64,000 nucleotides of DNA. It comes from Chitinophagales bacterium (GTDB lineage Bacteria > Bacteroidota > Bacteroidia > Chitinophagales > CAIOSU01). Below the pieces are notes generated by a model that was not told the DNA's origin, did no database searches, and was given only the letters and a program-made list of their open reading frames with translations. The position numbers and the translations under genes were made by a program. The stretch spans positions 62,001 to 126,000 of the forward strand of contig BPHB01000001.1 in the NCBI GenBank assembly GCA_026003335.1. The letters are read 5' to 3'. Positions 53,669 through 63,137 of this stretch are shown here, piece after piece (position 1 is the stretch's first letter; each line of letters begins with the position of its first letter).

Positions 53669-55681
53669 CTCTTTGGAGTCGGAATATGTATTTAAAGCAG
53701 GTCCTTCCAGAAAGATGAAGTCATAGTGCTGCGAGAGGTCGTTAATCAGGTTGTGGAAGTTGGTTTGCGAAAATACTTCAGAAGGAGAATAACTGCCTTC
53801 GTAGCAGCCGATGATGTCAATGCCTTTGAGTCTTGTTTTGCTGATGATGTCCTCTTTAACCATGTTCAGATTAAAATGCTTTTCCAGGGCCGGTTTGGCT
53901 GAAAGCATATTGGTGAGGGTGTTGTTTTTGAAATTTGTGTCAATCAGCAGAACTTTTTTATTAACCAGACTCAGAGAATAAGCCAGAGAAATAAGCATAA
54001 AAGTTTTTCCTTCCCGTTCACGGGTGCTGGTAATCAGAAAACGTTTGGCATCTGTGGACTCCACTTCAAAGCGAATCTTTCTGATCAGTTGTTTGAAAGA
54101 CTCCAGTTGCTGGTTATTTGTGGTGTTGTGAAATATGGATTCCAGGTTAATATCAATAAAGTTGACGTCTAGGTTGAAGTTTATAAAATTGATTTGGTTT
54201 AAATACCCCAGGAGCTTTATTCCAGTAAATTTTTCAAACTGAGTGGGGGTTTTGATGCTCATGTCCAGATACTCCAGTGTGAAGAGCAGAACGATACAGA
54301 AACTCAGGCTGAGCATGCCGGAGAACAGGGAGTAAAAAAGCTGTTTGGTAGGCTCGGGGGTCCTGGACGGCACCCCGATATCCGCCAGCTTGATGGTATT
54401 CTCGCTCATAAGTGCCTCTGCGCTGGCAGCGCTCAGCTTGCTTACTGCTTCTTTATGTGCCTGATCCGCCATGTCAATTTCGCGCTGCAGGCTGCTTACC
54501 TGTGGCTCCAGCGCAACCAGCATGGCCAATTGGTTTTTCAGGTTCTGAATTTCTCTGTCAATGGAGGCAAGGCTGGTTCGGGCAATTTGCAGATTGATCT
54601 CGCTTTCATTTTTTATGGCTGAAAGGTTTTTAGTGCCCGAAGGGGTTTCATTGTAAGCTGTTTCATTAATGGCGGCCCTTAGCTCGGCTTTTAGCTTTTC
54701 AATTTGCTCGTAAAGCTTTTTGTCTTTTGAGCCCTGGCTGATATACTTGTCGTTGAGGTAGTTGATCTCGTTGCGCAGATTGTTGATTTTTCTGTTTTGC
54801 TCCATGGTTTCGTAGGATGAAAGCTTGTCCTCCATTTCAGTGCGTGCAGCGTTTTCAAGACTATTTTGATAGGCAGGTATTTTTTTCTTTTCTTCTTCAC
54901 GCTGTATTTCATATTGTTTGATTTGGTTGAGGATAGCAGCCTGCTGCCCGGTAAGATCAACGATATTGTGCTCCAGCTTAAACTGTTTCAGCGCCTCTTT
55001 TTTTTCGTTTAACTCTTTTAATTTTTCTTCTACCTGGGCAGTATAAAACGCGATTGCACTATTCTTCTGATCGGTTCTTATGGTGCGGTAGTAGCGAATG
55101 AATTCTTCGGCAAGCGCATTCACTACAAAGGCTGACAGTTCAGGGTTTTCAGACGAAAAATCTATGGATATAAAATCCGAATCGCGTTGTCGCTGCACTT
55201 TCAGATGGGCTTTCAGGTTATCATAGTCATACTCCAGTGACTTTAGAATAGTATTCAGAAAGCGATCTCTTTCATTGGTATAAGCCAGAGCGCCCAGGGT
55301 ATCCAGCTTGATTTTAAAATCAGCGATGGCAGCGTTTAGTTGGTCAGATGTGTAGCTTTCCCGCAAGGCTGCTGCATTTCTGAAGGGATCTGCGCTGCTG
55401 AGGTCGTGCAGAATAAGACGGTAAGAAAGCAGATTGATTACCGTCCGTGAAAGGATGATTTCAATAAGGTTATTAAACTTGGCTTCAATCTTCTGGGGGT
55501 GCACGTATTTTCCGTCATCATCCGGATTATTGACAATGCCTGTAGCCAGACGCGCGGTTGACTTATAGGTCTTTTCAGAAGTACCTGTAATAAAATAAGT
55601 GGTACCGGTTGCCACTGCAACCACGAGCAGAATAAGCCATATCCTTCTGCTCAGCACCTTAAAGAAATACATGATGTCCAT
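53516..55681 (-). CDS. Wzz/Wzc-type polysaccharide co-polymerase with degenerate ATPase domain
   Basis: The 721-residue protein has two membrane helices (about 14-31 and 450-470) around a large periplasmic Wzz domain with extensive coiled coil (about 210-420). The cytoplasmic domain (about 530-721) resembles a BY-kinase. Its Walker A region is STREREGKT (552-560), with GKT kept but the leading Gly/Pro missing. Walker A' is LLIDTN, and the Walker B Asp is replaced by Glu in FLEGP. The Tyr-rich tail of active kinases is absent. A structural role in exopolysaccharide chain-length control is more likely than kinase activity. Confidence 0.85.
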   Translation of the reverse strand: MDIMYFFKVLSRRIWLILLVVAVATGTTYFITGTSEKTYKSTARLATGIVNNPDDDGKYVHPQKIEAKFNNLIEIILSRTVINLLSYRLILHDLSSADPFRNAAALRESYTSDQLNAAIADFKIKLDTLGALAYTNERDRFLNTILKSLEYDYDNLKAHLKVQRQRDSDFISIDFSSENPELSAFVVNALAEEFIRYYRTIRTDQKNSAIAFYTAQVEEKLKELNEKKEALKQFKLEHNIVDLTGQQAAILNQIKQYEIQREEEKKKIPAYQNSLENAARTEMEDKLSSYETMEQNRKINNLRNEINYLNDKYISQGSKDKKLYEQIEKLKAELRAAINETAYNETPSGTKNLSAIKNESEINLQIARTSLASIDREIQNLKNQLAMLVALEPQVSSLQREIDMADQAHKEAVSKLSAASAEALMSENTIKLADIGVPSRTPEPTKQLFYSLFSGMLSLSFCIVLLFTLEYLDMSIKTPTQFEKFTGIKLLGYLNQINFINFNLDVNFIDINLESIFHNTTNNQQLESFKQLIRKIRFEVESTDAKRFLITSTREREGKTFMLISLAYSLSLVNKKVLLIDTNFKNNTLTNMLSAKPALEKHFNLNMVKEDIISKTRLKGIDIIGCYEGSYSPSEVFSQTNFHNLINDLSQHYDFIFLEGPALNTYSDSKELISSVEKVISVFSTNIVIKEEDKTSIAYLRGLGDKFMGAILNKVDLSNIS

Positions 55682-55790
55682 ATCGTAAAGTTAAGCACTG
55701 CTGTACCAATGAGCAGAAAACTGTTTATTAAAAAATGTGGAAAAACCGGTACCGAACATTATCGGTCCGCTGACGTATCTTGCTCTCGGA

Positions 55791-56975
55791 ATGGAGTCTT
55801 TGTTACCCATTATTTTCTGGCTTTGCCTGGTGGTAGTCTTTTATACCTATTTGGGTTATGGTTTGTTGCTCTACGGTATTGTGCTCCTGAAAAGACTTTT
55901 TGTAATGAAACGGGAATACGCGTACGAAGAACAGGACCTGCCTGAGGTGACTGTGCTGGTAGCTGCCTATAATGAAGCTGACTGCATAGAAGATAAAATA
56001 CGCAACTGCCTGGATTTTGATTATCCTTCCGGGAAGATACATTTTCTATTTATTACCGATGGGTCTGATGATGGCACCCCGGAACAGGTCGCCAAATATC
56101 CACAGATTACTCTGTTGCACCAGCCCGAGCGCAGAGGCAAGATTGCTGCAACCAATCGGGCAATGCGCTATGTGAAGACCCCTTTGGTGGTTTTTACGGA
56201 CGCCAATACGATGGTGAACAGGGACGCCATCAGGCAGATGGTGCGCCATTTTGCCAATCCCAGGGTGGGAGTTGTGGCCGGGGAAAAGCGCATTGCCATG
56301 AAAGAAAAGGATGATGCCAGCGGTGCCGGAGAGGGTATTTACTGGAAGTATGAATCGTTTCTGAAACGGTTGGATTCAGAACTCTATTCTGTGGTGGGGG
56401 CAGCGGGAGAGTTGTTTTCCATCCGTACAAACTTGTTTGAGCCGGTACCTGAAGACACTATTGTAGAAGATTTCTTTATGACGCTGCGCATAGCTTGCAA
56501 AGGGTATGTCATCGTGTATGAGCCGAGGGCTTTTGCTGTGGAAAGTCCATCGGCTTCCGTCCGAGAGGAGCTAAAAAGAAAGATACGTATTGCAGCCGGA
56601 GGTATGCAGGCAATCATCCGGTTGGCTCCGTTGCTTAATATATTTAAATACGGTGTGCTTTCCTTTCAGTACATTTCTCATCGCGTACTGCGCTGGACTC
56701 TGGCTCCGTTGTGTTTGCCCGTATTGCTTGCCGTGAATGTTGCTCTTGCTTTTACCGGAGGTGGTCTTTTTAAGACATTCCTGGCTGCTCAGCTGCTTTT
56801 TTATAGCCTGGCATTCACCGGCTTTCTGCTTGAACGCAGAAAGATAAAAATCAAGATTTTTTTTGTGCCCTACTATTTCTTTATCATGAACTATGCCGTA
56901 TATGCCGGTTTTTTACGCGCAATAAAAGGGAAGCAATCGGTGCTTTGGGAAAAGGCAAAACGCGGGCAGTATTGA
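55791..56975 (+). CDS. Membrane-bound family 2 glycosyltransferase
   Basis: The 394-residue protein has an N-terminal membrane helix, a GT-A domain with VTVLVAAYNEAD, ITDGSDDGT and TDAN (nucleotide-sugar and metal binding), and a downstream VEDFFM acidic motif with probable catalytic Asp. RKIRIAAGG follows in place of the QxxRW motif, then two to four C-terminal membrane helices. Such processive or single-addition GT2 enzymes build surface polysaccharides. The start is ATG 55791 (MESLLP); a GTG at 55737 would add 18 residues. It is divergent from the Wzc-like gene with a 109-base gap. Confidence 0.85.
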   Translation: MESLLPIIFWLCLVVVFYTYLGYGLLLYGIVLLKRLFVMKREYAYEEQDLPEVTVLVAAYNEADCIEDKIRNCLDFDYPSGKIHFLFITDGSDDGTPEQVAKYPQITLLHQPERRGKIAATNRAMRYVKTPLVVFTDANTMVNRDAIRQMVRHFANPRVGVVAGEKRIAMKEKDDASGAGEGIYWKYESFLKRLDSELYSVVGAAGELFSIRTNLFEPVPEDTIVEDFFMTLRIACKGYVIVYEPRAFAVESPSASVREELKRKIRIAAGGMQAIIRLAPLLNIFKYGVLSFQYISHRVLRWTLAPLCLPVLLAVNVALAFTGGGLFKTFLAAQLLFYSLAFTGFLLERRKIKIKIFFVPYYFFIMNYAVYAGFLRAIKGKQSVLWEKAKRGQY

Positions 56976-56984
56976 AAACGAACT

Positions 56985-57968
56985 TCAGATGGGAATGTAA
57001 ATTTCGGTTACCCAACGGGTTGAGTCTGGCTCGGCTGGCGGGGCTAACAGATATACTTCCCTGGGTGGCCCGGAAATCCTGACCCGGCTTATGTGCAAGT
57101 TCTCAAACAAGCGCTTGTATGTGGATGGCATGTTTCGGTAGCTACCGGTATGCACTCCCTTCAGGGCCTTTCCGCCCACTTTGATCAGCCTGAGCCCTTC
57201 CGGTAGGGAAACGGAGTCGGTCAGAAAGAGGCCGGCCTCTACATCTGCATAATTTAAAACGGAGTCCGTTTTGTGAAAAATAGCAAGTGGGGTATCCTGT
57301 ACCGGAATGTCGGCTTGCTGCAGCCTCAATCGTATGTTTTGAAAAATCATCTGAAGTCTGGGATAGAGCTCATCCCGACTGATGGTGTCACGGATAACGG
57401 CAGCCCATTTTTTTTCGGAATCTATAAATGCTATTCCCAAAGCCATAGCATACTGGTGGTAACTTAAGCGACTCAGCCGGCTAAGATTTCCTTCCAGAAT
57501 TTTACCGGTAACCTGATTGAATAGCGGTCCTGCCACCCGCTGAGTAAAGTTCCAGTGGGATATAAATCCATGTGTAACACGGGTGTTTTCTCCAATAGGT
57601 TCCAATTTAAAGTAGCCGGTACCTGTGCCGGCAGAATCAAAGAGCACTTCAAAAGTGATGCTTTTAAATGGCTGACTTTCCGTAATGGATATCACTCCGG
57701 TGCCGGTTTTGTTTTTCCAGATTAAGTGACTGCCGGTGCCAGCCTGAGGAGTATCAAGAATAAAACCGGTTTGCGGGTCAGCAGAAAGCCAGAATGCCCA
57801 TCCGCGCCAGTTCTTCAAAGAATCAATCTGCTGAAAAATAATGTCGGCCGGGGCTTTCATCACCAGGCTTTTTTCGGTGTGGGTTTCAGCCGGCAGAAAA
57901 AAGCCGGCAATCAGTATTGCCACCGAAAGAAAAAAAATCAAGCCAACGGCAAACCAGAATCCTTTCAT
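56985..57968 (-). CDS. SRPBCC-domain protein with GyrI-like C-terminal domain
   Basis: The 327-residue protein has a membrane helix (about 3-24), then a SRPBCC/START-like ligand-binding domain (about 35-160: a polyketide-cyclase-like VMKAPADIIFQQIDSLKNWRGW start). A second domain (about 170-327) resembles the GyrI-like small-molecule-binding fold. No catalytic motif was found. I chose ATG 57968 (MKGFWFAVG); a TTG at 57980 would add four residues. It converges on the GT2 gene with a nine-base gap and is divergent from the gene at 58041. Confidence 0.72.
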   Translation of the reverse strand: MKGFWFAVGLIFFLSVAILIAGFFLPAETHTEKSLVMKAPADIIFQQIDSLKNWRGWAFWLSADPQTGFILDTPQAGTGSHLIWKNKTGTGVISITESQPFKSITFEVLFDSAGTGTGYFKLEPIGENTRVTHGFISHWNFTQRVAGPLFNQVTGKILEGNLSRLSRLSYHQYAMALGIAFIDSEKKWAAVIRDTISRDELYPRLQMIFQNIRLRLQQADIPVQDTPLAIFHKTDSVLNYADVEAGLFLTDSVSLPEGLRLIKVGGKALKGVHTGSYRNMPSTYKRLFENLHISRVRISGPPREVYLLAPPAEPDSTRWVTEIYIPI

Positions 57969-58040
57969 ATCATAACGCAAGGTTACGGCATTTGTGCATA
58001 CCCCCTAACCGCGGGTAAAAATAATTATCTTTTGCAGGCA

Positions 58041-58703
58041 ATGCAGAAAGGAAGCTTATTATTCTGCCTGATGATAGGGCTGAATCTGATTGCTCAGACA
58101 GATACTTTTCGCTATTATGACTTCAACTGGATGGAAACCACAAGGGATCGCGCAAAGTTTTATCGCATAGTAGAAAAATCTGACGGACGGTATCATGTGA
58201 AAGACTATTACATTTCAGGTGCACTCCAGATGGAAGGAGTTTACATATCCCTTGACCCGGATATTCAAAACGGTTACTTTGTCTGGTATTTTGAAAATGG
58301 TCAGAAATCCGCAGAAGGAGCTTATAAATACGGAACCCCTGAGGGTATATGGACCTTTTGGTTTCCGGATGGACTCAAAAGGGAAGAGATCAGATTTCTG
58401 CCTAAAGGGGAGTATGTAAGTTTGTGGCGTTCTGCTTTGCTGATACATGCCGAGCAACTTGTCCAAAAGGCCCAGATAAGGAAGAAATGGAGAAACCTAC
58501 GCAAAGCCCGATTGTTGCTGGATAAGGCTATTCAAATATGTCCTTACTGTCCTGAGGCCTATTATGAGCGGGGATTGCTCAGTTTCTCAGAAGGCAAAAC
58601 ACAGGACGGTTGTCAGGATTTGCTGCTTGCCCGTCAATATGGCTACTATGACCCGGAAACCTTGAATAAGAGGCTTGCTAAACACTGTAAAGTCTCTCCT
58701 TAG
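58041..58703 (+). CDS. Exported protein with YwqK/MORN-like repeats
   Basis: The 220-residue protein has a signal peptide (about 1-19, MQKGSLLFCLMIGLNLIAQ). Two to three MORN-like repeats (about 50-110, for example GYFVWYFENGQKSAEGAYKYGTPEGIW) have the YwqK form, and a helical TPR-like C-terminus with conserved Cys (CPYCPEAYYERGL) ends the protein. The ATG at 58041 was chosen; a much longer frame (from 57726) runs antisense to the SRPBCC gene and is rejected. Some YwqK proteins are described as antitoxins, but no toxin partner lies here. The function is unknown. Confidence 0.65.
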   Translation: MQKGSLLFCLMIGLNLIAQTDTFRYYDFNWMETTRDRAKFYRIVEKSDGRYHVKDYYISGALQMEGVYISLDPDIQNGYFVWYFENGQKSAEGAYKYGTPEGIWTFWFPDGLKREEIRFLPKGEYVSLWRSALLIHAEQLVQKAQIRKKWRNLRKARLLLDKAIQICPYCPEAYYERGLLSFSEGKTQDGCQDLLLARQYGYYDPETLNKRLAKHCKVSP

Positions 58704-58707
58704 CCCT

Positions 58708-59139
58708 TTAACGAGCTTGCTCCTTTTTAAACAGGTTCATGATGTCGCACAACTCACGGCTGATATATTCCAGCACATCTTCTATGGTAAGAATGCCTTT
58801 TAAATAGCCTTTATCGTCTGTTACAGGTATTCTGCGCACTACCTTGCTGCGCATTTTTTTTAGTACCTCATAAATGTCTTCCCGTTCGTTGGCCACCACC
58901 AGTCGTGAGGTCATCAGATCACCTACGGAGAGCTCCTCGCTTTTCAATCCGGAACGCACTACCTTCAGCGCAATATCACGGTCAGTAATAATGCCTACCG
59001 GCCGGTTACCGATAGAGTCTGTTTCAACCGCTACCAAGGCACCTACATTGTAGCGGTGCATCAGTTCTACGGCATCTTGTATTTTATCACCGGGTAAACA
59101 AATAATGGTTTGTCTGCTGCAAATGTCTCCTGCTACCAT
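58708..59139 (-). CDS. CBS domain pair protein
   Basis: The 143-residue protein is almost entirely two CBS motifs (about 8-65 and 75-130, with GIITDRDIALKVV and GILTIEDVLEYIS). Such stand-alone CBS proteins bind adenosine nucleotides or S-adenosyl compounds and regulate partners. It converges on the MORN-like gene with a four-base gap and is divergent from mrp with a 112-base spacer. No partner is visible in the neighbourhood. It is distinct from the PLP enzyme with CBS domains at 8617. Confidence 0.85.
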   Translation of the reverse strand: MVAGDICSRQTIICLPGDKIQDAVELMHRYNVGALVAVETDSIGNRPVGIITDRDIALKVVRSGLKSEELSVGDLMTSRLVVANEREDIYEVLKKMRSKVVRRIPVTDDKGYLKGILTIEDVLEYISRELCDIMNLFKKEQAR

Positions 59140-59251
59140 AAAATCAACTGCTAGAATCTGTGGTAAATATAGCTAATTCCATTAGAGCAATCATTAATTC
59201 ATGGCGCATAGCCGTAAGGATTATCTTAATTTTACCGAAATTGCAATCCAG

Positions 59252-60355
59252 ATGCAGATTAGCGAAAAAGAAATTCTGATGGCCTTGAGCCGGGTGATAG
59301 ATCCTGACCTTAAAAAGGACATCGTGTCTTTGTCCATGGTGGAAGACGTGAAGGTAACGGACAGGCAAGTTAGCTTTACTCTGGTATTGACCACTCCGGC
59401 CTGTCCGCTGAAAGACCAACTCAGGCAAGAGTGTGTGCAGGCTATTCATCGCTATGTGACAGAAGATCTTTCAGTTGATATCACTTTTACCTCCAGAATC
59501 ACTTCTGGAAGAAAGAAGATGACCGAAATTCTGCCAAACGTAAAAAACATAATTTGTGTAGCTTCCGGCAAAGGAGGCGTTGGCAAGTCCACTGTGGCTG
59601 TTAATCTCGCCATAGCATTGGCTGATAACGGCAGCAGGGTTGGGTTGATAGATGCCGATATTTACGGTCCCTCGGTGCCTGTGATGCTGGGACTGAAAGG
59701 ACAGCGGCCTACCGTGCAGCAGATACAGGGCAAGCCGCAGATCATCCCCATTGAGAAATATGGTATAAAAGTCATTTCCATCGGTTTTCTGGTGGATGAA
59801 CGCCAGGCGATAGTTTGGCGTGGACCTATGGTGTCCTCGGCTCTGAAGCAGTTTTTTACTGATTGCCACTGGGAGGAGCTGGATTATCTGATACTGGATC
59901 TGCCGCCCGGCACGGGGGATATTCAGCTTACACTGGCACAAACGCTTCCGGTTACCGGTGCCATCGTAGTCACTACGCCACAAGAAGTTGCGCTGGCTGA
60001 CGTCAGGAAAGCTATCGGCATGTTTCGCATGGATCCGATAAGCATCCCCATAATCGGCATCGTGGAAAACATGGCTTATTTTACTCCGGCTGATGCACCG
60101 GATAAGCGCTATTATATCTTTGGGCAAGGTGGGGGCCAAAAAATTGCCGCAGAATATGAACTCCCGTTGCTGGGTCAGATTCCTGTAGTGGAGGCCATTT
60201 GCCAAAGCGGAGATGAGGGCGTGCCGGTATTTCTTAAAGAAGATCCACGGATGATTCAGGCATTCCGGCAACTGGCGGCCAATACGGAAAGATATGTGGC
60301 TGTCTCCAATTTTCAGCGGCAGCAAACCGGTGAAATGTCGCCTGCGGCAACGTAA
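59252..60355 (+). CDS. mrp: Mrp/NBP35-type Fe-S cluster carrier ATPase
   Basis: The 367-residue protein has an N-terminal MIP18-like (DUF59) domain (about 5-80, IDPDLKKDIVSLSMVEDV) and a P-loop domain with deviant Walker A SGKGGVGKST. The ATPase domain continues with LIDADIYGPSVP and LPPGTGD. It helps assemble and transfer Fe-S clusters. The C-terminal CxxC of some Mrp proteins is absent, as in many Bacteroidota. I chose ATG 59252 (MQISEKEI), which gives the family length, rather than ATG 59201. nfu follows 12 bases later, which fits a Fe-S assembly unit. Confidence 0.9.
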   Translation: MQISEKEILMALSRVIDPDLKKDIVSLSMVEDVKVTDRQVSFTLVLTTPACPLKDQLRQECVQAIHRYVTEDLSVDITFTSRITSGRKKMTEILPNVKNIICVASGKGGVGKSTVAVNLAIALADNGSRVGLIDADIYGPSVPVMLGLKGQRPTVQQIQGKPQIIPIEKYGIKVISIGFLVDERQAIVWRGPMVSSALKQFFTDCHWEELDYLILDLPPGTGDIQLTLAQTLPVTGAIVVTTPQEVALADVRKAIGMFRMDPISIPIIGIVENMAYFTPADAPDKRYYIFGQGGGQKIAAEYELPLLGQIPVVEAICQSGDEGVPVFLKEDPRMIQAFRQLAANTERYVAVSNFQRQQTGEMSPAAT

Positions 60356-60367
60356 ATTTGTACTGGC

Positions 60368-60613
60368 ATGAACAAGCAACTGTGGAATAAGGTGGACTCT
60401 TCTCTCAATACCATTCGCCCCTACCTGCAGCGCGATGGTGGCGATGTGGAAATTGTGGAAATCACCGAAGACCTTGTGGTAAGGCTCCGGCTGGTAGGAG
60501 CGTGTGAAACCTGCCCCCAGAGTTTTATGACCATGAAAACAGGTATTGAGGAATCCATCAGGCGAGATGTGCCCCAGATAAAAGCCATTGAAGCCGTGAA
60601 CTCCGGCTGTTAA
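60368..60613 (+). CDS. NifU-like C-terminal-domain Fe-S scaffold (Nfu)
   Basis: The 81-residue protein is a single NifU C-terminal domain with the cluster-binding CETC motif (GACETCPQSF) and the DGGDVEIVEI stretch. It lies 12 bases after mrp, so the two Fe-S assembly proteins are probably co-transcribed. Such short Nfu proteins deliver 4Fe-4S clusters to targets such as complex I subunits, several of which are encoded in this window. Confidence 0.9.
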   Translation: MNKQLWNKVDSSLNTIRPYLQRDGGDVEIVEITEDLVVRLRLVGACETCPQSFMTMKTGIEESIRRDVPQIKAIEAVNSGC

Positions 60614-60687
60614 TGCATCTTTTCGCACCTGCTTCTTCACATTCCAGATTAATTATTTTATTTTTCCCCGAATGTTTGGGAATAATT

Positions 60688-61506
60688 ATGACCAGAAAGC
60701 AACTGATCGCGCAGATCTTGAACAAGCGATCTTTCCTGTGTATCGGATTGGATACGGATATCACCAAAATTCCGCAAGACTTCCTGAAATATGACGATCC
60801 GGTGTATGAATTCAATAAGCTAATTATTGACGCCACCAAAGATTTTTGTGTGGCTTACAAGCTCAACACGGCCTTTTATGAAGCTTTGGGAGATAAGGGA
60901 TGGAATAGTATGTATAAAACCGCCTGCTATATTCCCCGAAACTGTCTGAAGATTGCCGATGCCAAACGGGGTGATATCGGCAACACTTCTGAAATGTATG
61001 CCCGCGCATTCTTTAAAACCATGATGTTTGATGCCATCACCATATCCCCATATATGGGCTATGACTCCGTAGCACCGTATCTGCAGTATCCCGATAAATG
61101 GATCATCCTGCTGGCTTTAACATCTAATGAAGGCAGCAAAGATTTTCAACTCCTCAAATGGGGCAGAAAATATTTTTTTGAAATTGTCATCAGCAAAGCT
61201 CTAGAATGGGGCACGCCTGATAATGTGATGTTCGTTGTGGGAGCTACCCACCCGGACAAGCTCTCCCGAATCAGGGCCCTGGCGCCCGATCATTTTTTAC
61301 TCATGCCCGGGGTAGGAGCACAGGGGGGCGATTTAGATACAATTGCAGAGATAGGCCTTAACAAGGAAGTGGGGCTTTTGGTAAGCAGCTCCAGGGACAT
61401 ACTTTATGCCGGATCACAGAAAGATTTTCTCATTAAAGCGACAAAGAAAGCTTACCAGATTCAACGGGATATGGAATTAACCCTGAAAACCCAAAACCTG
61501 ATTTGA
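60688..61506 (+). CDS. pyrF: Orotidine 5'-phosphate decarboxylase (type 2)
   Basis: The 272-residue protein catalyses the last step of UMP synthesis, releasing CO2 from OMP. It has the type 2 motif AYKLNTAFYE, and ADAKRGDIGN carries the catalytic Asp and Lys. The phosphate-binding region follows. Start ATG 60688 (MTRKQL) fits the family. The frame extends to 60613, but that upstream part is not family-like. It follows nfu by 74 bases and is not in a pyr cluster. Confidence 0.9.
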   Translation: MTRKQLIAQILNKRSFLCIGLDTDITKIPQDFLKYDDPVYEFNKLIIDATKDFCVAYKLNTAFYEALGDKGWNSMYKTACYIPRNCLKIADAKRGDIGNTSEMYARAFFKTMMFDAITISPYMGYDSVAPYLQYPDKWIILLALTSNEGSKDFQLLKWGRKYFFEIVISKALEWGTPDNVMFVVGATHPDKLSRIRALAPDHFLLMPGVGAQGGDLDTIAEIGLNKEVGLLVSSSRDILYAGSQKDFLIKATKKAYQIQRDMELTLKTQNLI

Positions 61507-61527
61507 CTCTTCCAATGCCCTTTATCC

Positions 61528-62790
61528 ATGACCGAAGAGTTGCTGCAATATATCTGGCAACATCGCCTTTTCCACTATGCGGATTTGCGTTCAACCGCAG
61601 GGGAACGCCTCTCTGTGGTATCGCCCGGTGTTCTGAACCGAGATGCCGGTCCGGATTTTACTCAGGCCCGTATCAAAGTCAACGATCACGTTCTGGTGGG
61701 GAATGTAGAGATACATTTGAAAACATCTGACTGGAAGCGCCATCGCCATCAGACAGACAAGGCTTACAGCAATATTATCCTGCATGTGGTGTATGAGCAT
61801 GATGCGGAATGTGGTTCTCCATCATGCCCTACACTTGAGTTGAAACATAAAATTCCCGCCCGGCTTATCGGACGCTACCAGAAACTGATGAGTGCAGCAG
61901 CATGGATACCCTGCGCTTCATTAATGCATACTTTGAAATGGGAAGATGTGAAGCCCGGCCTTCATCGTCTCCTTGTTGAGCGTATGGAGCAGAAATCTGC
62001 TCTGGTGGCGGAAAGATTTGCACAAAATAAAAACAGCTGGGAAGAAACGCTTTACCAGATTGTGGCCAGAAATTACGGGTTGAAAGCTAATGCCGATGCC
62101 TTTGAGTTATTGGCCAGAAGCCTGCCGTTGAAAATTCTTGCCAAACATAAAAACAGCTTGTTTCAAATCGAAGCCCTCCTTTTTGGTCAGGCCGGTTTGT
62201 TACACAGGCATTTTGAAGAAGCTTACCCGGATAAATTACAGGAAGAATATCGCTTTCTTCGGCAGAAGTATGGTTTGACTCCCCTGAATACCAAGCTTTG
62301 GAAGTTTTTGAGAATGCGACCCATAAGTTTCCCTACCATCAGAATTGCCCAATTCGCAATGCTTATCTATCGCTCTTCGGGCTTGTTTTCTCAAATCATC
62401 AGCAAAGACTCGGTGCATGAGCTCAGGCAGCTATTTGATGCAGGCACCTCAGATTACTGGCTCAACCACTATCTTTTTGATAAACCCTCTGTAAAAAAGA
62501 ACAAAAAAGCGGGGAAGGCGTTTATTGACTCTCTGGTTATCAATGCGGTCTTGCCGGTACTGTTTACGTATGGCAAAATAAAAGACAACATAGAGATGCA
62601 GGAGAAGGCACTGGAAATGTTAGCATCCCTGCCGCCAGATGCCAATTCTATATTGCGTCATTGGGAGCACCTTGGATTTACCGCCAGCTCGGCTTATGAA
62701 AGTCAGGCATTGATTCAGCTTAAGAATGCACATTGTGATAATAAAAGGTGTCTGAAGTGTTTTATCGGCTACAAACTTCTCAAAGCTTAG
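61528..62790 (+). CDS. DUF2851 family protein
   Basis: The 420-residue protein matches the DUF2851 family of Bacteroidota, from the N-terminal EELLQYIWQHRLFHYADLRST through GNVEIHLKTSDWKRHRHQTDKAY to the Cys-rich end (CDNKRCLKC). No function is established for the family; the conserved H-x-Q/D and WKRH region suggests a possible nucleic-acid or metal-binding role, which is inference. It starts at ATG 61528, 21 bases after pyrF. Confidence 0.85.
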   Translation: MTEELLQYIWQHRLFHYADLRSTAGERLSVVSPGVLNRDAGPDFTQARIKVNDHVLVGNVEIHLKTSDWKRHRHQTDKAYSNIILHVVYEHDAECGSPSCPTLELKHKIPARLIGRYQKLMSAAAWIPCASLMHTLKWEDVKPGLHRLLVERMEQKSALVAERFAQNKNSWEETLYQIVARNYGLKANADAFELLARSLPLKILAKHKNSLFQIEALLFGQAGLLHRHFEEAYPDKLQEEYRFLRQKYGLTPLNTKLWKFLRMRPISFPTIRIAQFAMLIYRSSGLFSQIISKDSVHELRQLFDAGTSDYWLNHYLFDKPSVKKNKKAGKAFIDSLVINAVLPVLFTYGKIKDNIEMQEKALEMLASLPPDANSILRHWEHLGFTASSAYESQALIQLKNAHCDNKRCLKCFIGYKLLKA

Positions 62791-62838
62791 TGGATAATTT
62801 CATTGCAATGCACACTATAAATCTGTAAATTGCCGGAC

Positions 62839-63057
62839 ATGGACAAGTTACGTAATATCATTGAGCCCCGCTTTTTTGGCGTATGCGCCTACCTCGGTGA
62901 AAAATTCAACATCCCCTCGTCTCAGATACGGCTTTTTTTTATTTATAGTTCTTTTGTTACCGCAGGCTCTCCCATCATTATTTATCTATGCCTGGCTTTT
63001 GTCATCAAGCTCAAAGATTATATCAGGGGCAGACGCAGCCCCCTGTGGGATTTTTAG
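62839..63057 (+). CDS. PspC domain protein
   Basis: The 72-residue protein matches the PspC family: GVCAYLGEKFNIPSSQIRLFF, then a membrane helix (about 38-55) and a basic tail. PspC proteins are small membrane proteins linked to phage-shock or envelope stress responses. No pspA or pspF is nearby. The start is ATG 62839; a TTG nine bases earlier is also possible. Confidence 0.8.
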   Translation: MDKLRNIIEPRFFGVCAYLGEKFNIPSSQIRLFFIYSSFVTAGSPIIIYLCLAFVIKLKDYIRGRRSPLWDF

Positions 63058-63137
63058 AGCGTTTCCCCATTCCGTAATTCTTTCTTCACAATAAGAAATC
63101 AGACTTACCTTTACGTACTATGCCCTTTTACCCCAAT

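Noticed and set aside
57726-58040. Longer N-terminus for the MORN-like protein
   Set aside because: The upstream part is antisense to the SRPBCC gene, and a good signal peptide begins at ATG 58041.
59471-60640. 389-codon minus-strand frame across mrp and nfu
   Set aside because: It is the shadow of two clearly recognised genes on the other strand.
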